This document shows, in pieces, positions 55,683-64,000 of a stretch of 64,000 nt of DNA. Positions within the stretch are counted from its first letter, which is position 1. Every line of letters begins with the position of its first letter. The notes under the pieces were generated by a model that made no database searches, was not told the DNA's origin, and worked only from the letters and a program-made list of their open reading frames with translations. Source of the stretch: Lonicera japonica (taxonomy: Eukaryota; Streptophyta; Magnoliopsida; Dipsacales; Caprifoliaceae); NCBI GenBank assembly GCA_021464415.1, contig CM038465.1, forward strand, positions 19,375,839 to 19,439,838. The letters run 5' to 3'. Position numbers and translations under genes: made by a program.

Positions 55683-55846
55683 CATGATCGATCATGGCTT
55701 TGCCCATGATCGATCATAGAAGTGTACTGCCGCAGGAAAAGTTAACCATGATCGATCATGGCTTTGCCCATGATCGATCATGGTTGTACACTACCTCCAA
55801 AATTCAATCCCATGATCGATCATGGCTTTGCCCATGATCGATCATG
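55683..55846. repeat. Three 64-bp units, each with two CATGATCGATCATG palindromes
   Basis: Copies start at 55683, 55705, 55747, 55769, 55811 and 55833. Within each pair the spacing is 22 bp with the identical linker GCTTTGCC; pairs are 64 bp apart with diverged spacers. Only the second copy has a changed last base. The array lies between pol and the extra ORF, about 290-450 bp before the latter's ATG. Confidence 0.95.
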
Positions 55847-56009
55847 CCTTCAACAAACATTCTCCCATGAAATTTCTTCACTTGAAAAAACCTTTCCACT
55901 CCCCCCAACTTGGTCCGTTTAGATCCGATTTCGCCCGAACTTCCGAAACAAATTCCTGAAACTCACAAATACTACAAAAAACATTATTTACAAAATCGAC
56001 CCATGCTTG

Positions 56010-57645
56010 TTAAGCATAAGTCGGGTCTTCGAAAGGGGTGGACTCCTCTCGAATTGGGAATTCCAAAAATGGCTTTAGACGTTGTCCATTCACCTTGAAA
56101 ACATAGCCAGTTTTGGGATCCTCGACATTCACAGCCCCAAAAGGAAATACATGACGGACAATGTATGGGCCGGTCCAACGAGACTTCAATTTTCCCGGGA
56201 AGAGATGCAAACGAGTATCATAACAAAGAACTTTGTGCCCAAGTTTGAATTCTTTCCTTAAAATAGATTTATCATGAAAAATTTTTGCACGTTCCTTGCT
56301 TATTTTCGCATTGTCATAAGCATCTCTTCTCAATTCCTCAATTTCATCCACTTGCAACTTTCGGTCAAGCCCGGCTTTTTTCAAATCACAGTTAACCATC
56401 TTAGTTGCCCAGTATGATTTGTGTTCCAACTCTACTGGCAAATGACATGGTTTTCCGTACACGATGCGATAAGGAGACATATCTAGAGTTGTTTTATGCG
56501 CAGTACGGTAAGCCCAAAGTGCATCGGTCAGTCTTAACGACCAATCCTTGCGGTTCGGGTTTACCGTTTTCTCTAGAATCTGTTTGATCTCCCTATTTGC
56601 CAACTCAGCTTGACCATTAGTTTGAGGATGATAAGCAAGCGATACTTTATGGTTTACACCATACTTTTGCATTAATGATTGAAATGGTCTGTTGCAAAAG
56701 TGAGTACCGCCATTGCTTATTATTGCCTTGGGAGTGCCAAAACGTGCAAGAATGTGTTCTTTCAGAAATCGGATCACCACTTTGTGATCATTTTTCTTGC
56801 ACGCTTGGGCTTCTACCCATTTTGAAACATAATCTACGGCAACTAAAATGTAAAGGTTACCGTAGGAGGATGGGAACGGTCCCATGAAGTCGATGCCCCA
56901 GCAATCAAGGATTTCAATCATCAGGATTGGATTGAGTGGCATCATGTTCCTCTTAGAGATCCCTCCAAGCATCTGGCATCTTTGACATGCCTTGCAAAAA
57001 CGTTGTGCGTCCTTAAAGAGCGACGGCCAGTAAAGTCCGCTTTGCAAAATCTTAGCGGTTGTCTTCTTTGATGAGAAATGTCCTCCACAAGCTTCAGAAT
57101 GGCAGGAAGACAGAACTCTCTCTACTTCTTGGTCTGGAATGCACCTCCGGATAATTTGATCCGCACAATATTTAAATAGGTACGGTTCATCCCAATAGAA
57201 TCGCCTCACTTCACTCAAGAACTTCTTTCTATCTTGTGCGCCCCATGCTTTCGGTATCTTGTCGGTTACAAGATAGTTTACAATGTCGGCATACCATGGG
57301 AGTGTCGAGATTGCTAACAATTGCTCATCCGGGAACGAATCTTGGATCGGGCTTTCTTCAATGTTATTTGTAAAAGTGAGACGAGACAGATGATCGGCCA
57401 CCACGTTCTCGACTCCCTTTTTGTCCTTGATGCTCAAATGAAATTCTTCCAGTAGGAGTATCCACCTCAAAAGCCGCGGCTTGGCATCTTTTTTTGTGAA
57501 CAAGTACTTCAATGCCGCGTGATCCGTGAAAATTACAATTGGCGATCCTATTAAATAGGATCGAAACTTGTCCAGGGCAAAAACAATTGCCAGAAGCTCT
57601 TTCTCTGTTGTGGTGTAATTCATTTGCGCATCATTCAAAGTCCTA
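56010..57645 (-). CDS. gypsy pol, C-terminal part (RNase H and integrase)
   Basis: An open frame of more than 540 codons. RNase H signatures come first ([37 protein letters not shown]). The integrase follows, with an HHCC zinc finger (H...H...CKACQRCQ), DDE core landmarks ([17 protein letters not shown] in place of the usual SDxGx[12 protein letters not shown]) and a C-terminal GPY-like module ([12 protein letters not shown]). The catalytic middle Asp is replaced: the motif reads ISNGGTHF, so integrase may be inactive, a point mutation worth noting. The frame is cut at its 5' side at 57649 by CACTA 3 and resumes at 63867. Confidence 0.9.
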
Positions 57646-57669
57646 CTTCACTACAAGAAACATGACTTT

Positions 57670-57975
57670 TGCCGGCGCATTAGCTTAAACGCGTCAGGAA
57701 AGAGTACCTATGCTGGCGCCTTTAGAGCACACGCGCCGGCATAGGAACCAAGTAGTTGAGAAAATTAGAGTACTTTTGCCGGCGCAATAACAACGTCACT
57801 AAAAGTCATACCTTATCTTTCCCGGCGCGTTAATATAAACACGTCGGCATAGGTGTCCAAAAAAATTGGCGCAAACATTACCGCCTTTAATTTTGTGGAA
57901 ACAATAATTTTCATATAAAATCTTTTTTTTTTTAAGAAATTACATTCGCCGGCGCGAAAGACGTGCCAGGAAAAA
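57670..57975. repeat. CACTA 3 left subterminal array
   Basis: About eight GCCGGCGC/GGCGCG motifs, usually as TTTTGCCGGCGCR with an inverted partner 20-30 bp away. GC-rich against an AT-rich background. Confidence 0.85.
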
Positions 57976-57999
57976 GTTAGTATATTAAACAAAAATTAA

Positions 58000-60900
58000 T
58001 TGATCCCTATTTTCTATCATCTCTCAACTCTCCCAGTCTCTCGTCTCTCTGAACTCACCACCGTCTCTCATCTCTCTCAACTCCACAGCCGACACCCCAA
58101 TTTTCTCTCGATCCCAGCACAATGAAATCCATCAATTTCATCTCTCTCACATGAAACCCCCATCGATTTCATCTCACGCTCTCGCCGATTTCATCTCTGT
58201 CACTCGCGATTTACAAAGCTAGGGCTTAAAGAATTTGATTCAAAGTTAGGGCTTCAAGAATCAAGATTCACAGCTAGGGCTTCCTATTAAAATCGGTAAG
58301 CACTTTTCGAATTACAAGATCTTCGACGTTATTTTTCCTCAAAATTTGGATTATTAATAGATCTTTTGAAAATTAGGATGGGGAAATTTGAGAGTTGGTA
58401 AAAGATTTTCTTTGGTTTGGTTGGTGTTATTGTAGTTTCTCGTAAGGTTTGTTATATTTGTTTGCCTTGTTCGTCATTTTCGTTAAAACAATTTAGTAAA
58501 AACTTGGAGGCGAGTTGCGCGAGCATATGTTTCAAGGTGTGAAAGAATGTCTGAGCCAATAATATTTCTTTTTGGTGGTTTGGTTTTGCAAATTAGGTGC
58601 ATATGGTCCCCCCCTGGGATTAGAGCTCTCAAAACCCAAAATTGTGAGCATTTTTCGGATTTGTTTGGGATAGGCTTCGGAGACTATGAAGTTTGCATTA
58701 ATAAATAGTTTAGCATATGGTTTGAGGTCGACCACGTTTGAGCATCTTCTTGGAATCCTATTTGTAGTACCAATTATGCTATGGTTTCTGGGCTGGACCA
58801 TGTTTAGAAAATATTTCATTCTTTTTTTTTTGCTGTTGGTTGTTAGCCTGCCACAGAAGATGGTAAATCACTTCACCTTTACCACCTATTCTAAAACAAG
58901 AATAATTCTTATACTATAACAATACGTCTCTTAAGCCAGAGAGTGTACAAATATGGATAATTCTTTTAATTACTAAACCCAAGGCCAGGACTTTTTGGGA
59001 AGCATTGATGGTGTGGACAACACAACGTGTTAAACATTAAAAATGAAAAATGAGATTAGCCCATTCATAAGTTAGCTCGGTCATGTAGTCCATGTTCATT
59101 TGGATTAAATTACTTGTTTTGTTAGTTTGATTTAAGGGGCTGATGACTGAACGTGTTAAACATCGTTAGTTTGTTTTGTTAGTCCCTTGTTACTGTAAAT
59201 TATTTTAGATAAGTAGTTTGTAAAGGGGCTGATGATTGATCGTATTGGCTCTAAAAAAAAGAAATTTTAAGTTTAGCAATAAACTGGTGCTACTTATTAT
59301 GTCCTTAAATTTATTCAAATAAACTAAAATGTTCTAAAAAATAAATAAATAAATAAGGTAGAGTAGTTGCACCTATACCTCATGAAACAGGATCTCGTAA
59401 TCTAAGTAGCTGAGTTGAACACATTTGACTCAATAGTGTATTATCAAAATTATTGAGGAGGAGGATAATCATTAATCACATATGTTTGCTGTGCCAGTCA
59501 AGTCATATATCTTAATCTCACATAATAATTTAGATGATGGTTAAGTCATATTTCTAATTAATCAAATTGTGACTTTGATCCACTACACGATAGGAAGGAA
59601 TTGATAGGATTAGAATCTATGTTATAGAGATGATCTTAATTAGTCTGTTTGTAAGCTAGCCATATATATATTATTCTAATTAGTCTACTTCTTAATCTTG
59701 TCCTGTTCAAATTTCATTAAATCAAGGGTGAAGGGTGAAATGGGTTTTATTAATTTTGGTTTTTAGGTTCCTTTTAATAACAAGATGAAAAATGAAAAAA
59801 AAAACAGGCCCATGTTTATTGTGAGCAAATTTGGAAAATAAGTCGGGGGATGTAGTGAGATGATCTCTCATTTTTGGCTTTTCCCATGGAAAAATTTCTT
59901 TATGTTGTGGTGAAGAAAATTTTCACAAAAATAAATAAGGATGCAGGACATCTACCTAAAAAATGGAGAGAATCTCATCTCATCACAACATCACACCACT
60001 CAACTTATTTTCCAACTTTTCGCTAATTATTTTTTATTTTGGTATCAAACGGAGATCGTGTATAACTAATAGCAAATATTTATTGTAGTTGGCTTGGACT
60101 GCATTGGGATTACTCTAAACAGCCCCCGATTTTGCCCGGGATCAAAGGTACTTTAGTTATGGAGTAAAACAATTACAGATTTGCAATGTGTAAATGGTTT
60201 CTGTTAATGTAATTAGAAATCCTAAAATTATATAAATGCTTATTTTTTGTCCACGTTGTAATTTAAAGAAGTATCATCATAGATTAAGGTGAAAAGTACC
60301 CACTATTGCGCTACCATATATATATATATATCAGTCTCTATCTTTTAAGGATAAACTTTTTGGTCCTTAAATATGAACCAACTATTTTGAGGGGATAGAC
60401 GGGTGAATTTTTTGATGAAATTTTAGATGTTTTATTAATCTATTTCTGGGTTGAATTTTTTAATAAAATTTGGCGGAGATGGTGGTGGTGATCATCTTCG
60501 CCAAATTTTATCAAAAAATTTAATCGTTTACCTCTTCAAAATAGTTGGTCCATATTTAAGACAAAATTTGATTTTTGAGGTAGGGACTCTGTGTGTATAT
60601 TTATCTTATTGGAACATGTATTTTATTAAGGAGGGAAACAAATCACAGAATCAAGTCATCAACTGGGTGTGTAGCGGTTTAGGAGTCTGTGGCTTCTTCT
60701 TCATCCGATAACCGCCCTATCTCCACCATCGTTTTCCTAATAGGTACTCTAGAGAGATACTTCTCTCTTTTAGAACTATTGTTAATTATTATTCATCAAA
60801 TTCATTCATTCATTTTAAATTTGTTTGTTTGAATTTCCAGCTATGCAGACTGAAGCCCTTCCTCTTGTCGACAAGTTCCAGCTTTCTGAGGATCAGAATT

Positions 60901-62900
60901 CTGTTAGTTTCATTCTTCCTCCTTCTACTTTCACTTCTCATTGCTTTATTTTTTCATTTTTCCTTTTTAAAGGTTTAATTTTGCAGCTGTTTGAGTAATT
61001 TATTTTTATTTGATATTGCTAGAATGAGAATTTTAACGCACTATATTGTCTGTAAGTTGAAAGCATGAGTTGACCTTTGATTCATTGCATTGGACCAAAT
61101 TAATTTTTTTTTCTCACGCAAGCATTTTACTTGAAATCTATTTGTAGGAAGCGTGGGCTATGAACTTATTTTATTTATATTTCTGAATCTGCATTAGCTA
61201 GGCTTCGTGTATGTAAAATATTAATCACTATACTGGGATTACTCTTTAGCTTGCTAGCTCTAATCAGAAACCTTGGGTTTATGGGAAATTAGGGTGTGTT
61301 TGGTAAAAAACTCGGGAAATTTTTTATAGGGAAAATAAGGAAAAGGTGGAGAATGTCTCACCAATTTTTTTTAAGGTTCACCTTGACGCAGTGCCAAGTT
61401 TTGGGTACTGTGTCTTCTTTATATTTCTTATGTTTTACTTTCAATCATCTACGATAGATGTTTTAAATATAAACATACTTCGTTGGTCTCTTGCCTAGTC
61501 AGAAATCTTACATACTTTTAAATCAAAATTACTCTGCATTAATAAAATCTTACATTACGATCAAACTCGTATTTGCTAATGGCTGAAAGAAGAAAAGGTA
61601 CCGGGGCTACTATAATATTTTATAGAAGTCAATAGACTGACATTAGGAGTATCTCCACAGTGGCAAATTTGAGTTGTAATAACCTACTCATTAAAAAAAA
61701 AACACCTTGCCCGTTAAACATTAAACATAGGTTCCTAACATGGTATATATTGCCTTCCTTTGATCTAAGTGAAGAGGTTTAGTATCTTGTGGGGTTTTAA
61801 GTAATCTTTTTTTTACTTGGATGGCCTGCCTTTAACCTGACTGGAGGGGAGTTTGATTTCGTGTGGGGGATTAAGCAATGCATGTTTTGTAATTAGATTA
61901 CTACTTGTAAAAGTAATACCATAAATTAGAACGACTGTTTTGTTATTCGCTGCGTCTAATTAATATTTTCTTATTATCATTGTGGCAAAGCATAGTGAGA
62001 CTTGGAATCCTGATTATGTAATTAGATTCAAATAAAGAATTCAGTTCTTGGACGATACCAGTTTTTCTTTTTAAACTATAGATAAGGAAAACCCACTTTC
62101 AGGTATATATATATGCATCCCATGATTTTTTTCTATACTATTTAAAAGGAGTTCTGATTTTTCAAAAAAAATTACGTTATTTTACAAGTTTGAAACTTTG
62201 AATTTTATTCTTGGTGAATCTCTTTTTTTTTTTTTGCAATACACATATGTATATATATATATATATATATATTTATGCTTTTAATTAAAACGGGAGGACA
62301 TATTTCTCATTTAGGGCCCCATTTCGTTGATTTAACTTCTTGTTATTTGAAATTATATTAGCATGCTCATATGTTGTTTGATGATATGTCTCATAGAAAT
62401 ATATTATTATTATTGCAATCACTAGTCTTGATTTAAGTACACTATTACTTGTAGGCTTTCAAATTAAATTAAATATTGATGCTTTTTTAGACTACTTGTG
62501 AAGGATAAACTGCTGCAGATTGTTGCATTGTTTTTGCTGCAACTTGGTCCTTGTTTATTACTGTTGTGGGCTATTGTTTACACAGCATTTAAACATTAGT
62601 TTTTGATGTACATGATGTTGGTTTATGTGGTGATTTTTGGTTGTTGCTTTAGGCTGCTTTTGGCGGTGTTTATACACTGGTTTGGGGTTGTTTTGTTGCT
62701 AGAATTAGTGCCCCTTTTTGGACATAGTCAATAAATCAAACATTCAAACTTCACAATAAAAAATAAGTTGTATCATTGATTAATTTGAATTAGCGTTTCC
62801 GTAAAAAGTATTAATGTTAAAGTGGGAGTATTAGTTAATTCATTTATTAATCTATATTATTTTTACAGTTGGAAGTTTATCTATTCACATGACGATAACA
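58000..62900 (+). other. Interior of CACTA 3, no clear gene
   Basis: After a CT-rich leader (58010-58290) come AT-rich intron-like sequence, AT dinucleotide runs (about 60308 and 62249) and a MITE-like phrase (GGTGTGTTTGGTAAAAAACT at about 61293). Two exon-like pieces at about 60684-60750 and 60841-60903 are bounded by GTAC and TTTCCAG splice-like signals; the second reads MQTEALPLVDKFQLSEDQNS. I do not recognise it. It could be a captured host exon. Confidence 0.4.
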
Positions 62901-62929
62901 TCCTCATGGATTAGATTGAGCAATAGCAG

Positions 62930-63118
62930 ATGAATGATTTCAAGGGATGGCAACATGTCATGAAAAATCATTGGAAAAAGTTAGGTGGTGAACAAAATTC
63001 GGAAGCCCCAAAGATGAACAATGTCTTTGCTCAAATGCAAAAATTCATACCTGGATTCCAATATCAGCCCTCAACGACTCCTTCAAGTGCCACTCCTAAC
63101 AATCTCTCAAGTGATTAG
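62930..63118 (+). CDS. Terminal exon-like ORF of CACTA 3, unknown
   Basis: 62 codons: MNDFKGWQHVMKNHWKKLGG, then a hydrophilic stretch with PGFQYQPSTTPSSATPNN and a stop at 63116. A lead-in TTTTTACAG at about 62863-62871 may be a splice acceptor. It could be the last exon of the element's own accessory protein. No family match is apparent. Confidence 0.3.
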   Translation: MNDFKGWQHVMKNHWKKLGGEQNSEAPKMNNVFAQMQKFIPGFQYQPSTTPSSATPNNLSSD

Positions 63119-63339
63119 GATATTGATTTTTTTATTATTGACATTTTTTTTATTTTGTATTAATGTTTTAAGACATAACAATATGTATGTTACTACGGTA
63201 TTGATAATTTATATAATCTATCATTTTGATTATTGCAATATTGGTTCAACTTAGCATTTCTATTAACATCTATTAGAAATAAAATTATCTAGTGCATTTG
63301 TATTTATATTTATTTTTATATAAAAAAAATAATCTTTCA

Positions 63340-63850
63340 CCTATGCTGGCGCGTTTTCACGCCACTAAAAAGAACTTTTTACTGCGCGTTTTTCACAAAG
63401 CGTCAACAAAAGTCATTTCTCTAATCGCGATTTTGACTTTTCCTGGCGCGTCCAACGCGTCAGCAAAAATGACCTTTACCGGCGCGTTTGAAAGGCGTCA
63501 ACAAATTTGATCTTTCCCGGCGCGTCAGATGCGTCAAGAAAAGTTATCTTTCCCGGCGCGTCTAACGCGCCATTAAAGGAACTAAATGCGTCAGCAAAAG
63601 TATACTTTCAAGACACGATGCCATGCACTTTTAATGGCGCGCTGCTTTTTACCGGCGCGTTTTTGCGCCACTAAAGATGACTTTTGCCGACGCGTTTACT
63701 TTTGCGTCGGTAAAAGTAAATAGGTTATTTTTACCGGCGGACTTTTGCTGGCACTCTTTGCCGACGCGAAAACGCGTCGCAAAAGGTTAATTGACCTTTG
63801 CCGGCGCATTTTGAATACTTTTGCCGGCGCGTTGATGCGCCACTAAAAGT
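63340..63850. repeat. CACTA 3 right subterminal array
   Basis: About eighteen GGCGCG/CGCGTC/CGCGCC motifs in both orientations with TTTNCC lead-ins, matching the left array and ending just before the TAGTG terminus. Confidence 0.88.
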
Positions 63851-63869
63851 CTTCATTTTTGTAGTGCTT

Positions 63870-64000
63870 GCATAATAAATTACACCTGGTTTCTTGTCTT
63901 TCCGTTGACCAAGAACCGCTCCTACTGCATAGTCACTTGCGTCGCACATGAGCTCGAAAGGCAAGCTCCAGTCCGGTGTCTGCATAATTGGCGCTGTAGT
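63870..64000 (-). CDS. gypsy pol, part upstream of the CACTA 3 insertion
   Basis: The minus-strand frame reads PDWSLPFELMCDASDYAVGA, VLGQRKDKKPGVIYY, the start of the RNase H domain with its first catalytic Asp (CDAS). It is broken after the alanine-serine that follows and continues at 57645 beyond the CACTA element, in frame once the element and one CTT copy are removed. The rest of RT lies outside the window. Confidence 0.85.

Larger units (their letters stand above)
57649..63866. mobile_element. CACTA element 3, 6218 bp, inserted in gypsy pol
   Basis: Starts CACTACAAGAAACATGAC and ends TTTTTGTAGTG, with CTT duplicated at 57646-57648 and 63867-63869. Subterminal arrays of CCGGCGCG/CGCGCC motifs lie at 57670-57970 and 63340-63850. 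The interior has no tnp2 homology. It has a CT-rich leader with a splice-donor-like GGTAAGCAC at about 58295, and a terminal 62-codon exon-like frame at 62930. Non-autonomous. Confidence 0.92.
52611..64000 (-). mobile_element. Ty3/gypsy retrotransposon (Tat/Athila-like), 5' end outside the window
   Basis: On the minus strand, pol (from beyond 64000 to 56010, interrupted by CACTA 3) is followed by an extra ORF (54219-55397), a long 3' region, a polypurine tract at about 52877-52888 and the start of a 3' LTR (TGATAAACGC at 52876). The LTR is cut short at 52611 by the rearranged junction. Extra ORFs between pol and the 3' LTR are typical of Tat/Athila-type gypsy elements. Pol and the extra ORF are long and open, so this is among the youngest elements here. 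Confidence 0.85.

Overview
This is plant nuclear DNA, most likely from a dicot. It is AT-rich and intron-bearing, and it is dominated by nested CACTA, Ty1/copia, Ty3/gypsy, Helitron, MULE and MITE remains. The only recognisable host gene is a leucine-rich-repeat receptor kinase of the MIK2-like (LRR-XII/XI-type) family at 22.5-26.0 kb. The species cannot be named from the sequence.

Layout. 1-1368: 5' end of a minus-strand LTR retrotransposon that runs off the left edge. 1369-4034: AT-rich DNA with a hAT-like terminus and a probable tRNA-derived SINE with an (AAC)n tail. 4038-14880: complete CACTA (En/Spm) element 1, with CACTA/TAGTG ends and GGG target duplications. It holds a TNPA-like gene and a broken tnp2 (TNPD) gene, both on the minus strand, separated and flanked by ACGTCGCCTAAG arrays, and a 761-bp solo LTR has inserted into it. 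15440-19790: decayed Ty1/copia element. 22505-26023: the receptor kinase, split by one in-frame TAG between ectodomain and transmembrane segment. 29094-31455: a solo LTR that itself contains a second solo LTR, both with exact 5-bp target duplications. 34714 to about 38070: left part of CACTA element 2 with its own TNPA gene. 38360-39604: MULE transposase relic and a probable solo LTR. 41014-48520: decayed Ulp1/C48-protease TE gene with a fivefold tandem exon amplification, embedded in ATTACTGG/CCAGTAAT arrays. 49898-51302: large copia-type solo LTR. 52611-64000: minus-strand Ty3/gypsy element with an extra ORF downstream of pol. Its pol gene is cut by CACTA element 3 (57649-63866, CTT duplications).

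How the parts relate. CACTA elements encode TNPA-like proteins (binding of subterminal arrays) and TNP2/TNPD (cleavage), and each of the three CACTA elements carries a different palindromic array motif. The ATTACTGG arrays occur inside CACTA 2, throughout the Ulp1 gene and next to a small tnp2 fragment at 52.3 kb. This suggests that 34.7-52.3 kb is one large, repeatedly interrupted CACTA element carrying TNPA, Ulp1 and tnp2.

The most unusual signal is a recurring architecture in three unrelated retroelements: short perfect palindromes (TGTCGCGCGACA, CAGTCGACTG, CATGATCGATCATG) arranged mainly as pairs 20-22 bp apart, upstream of a TATA box or of an ORF leader. This looks like a convergent dimer-on-dimer protein-binding module.
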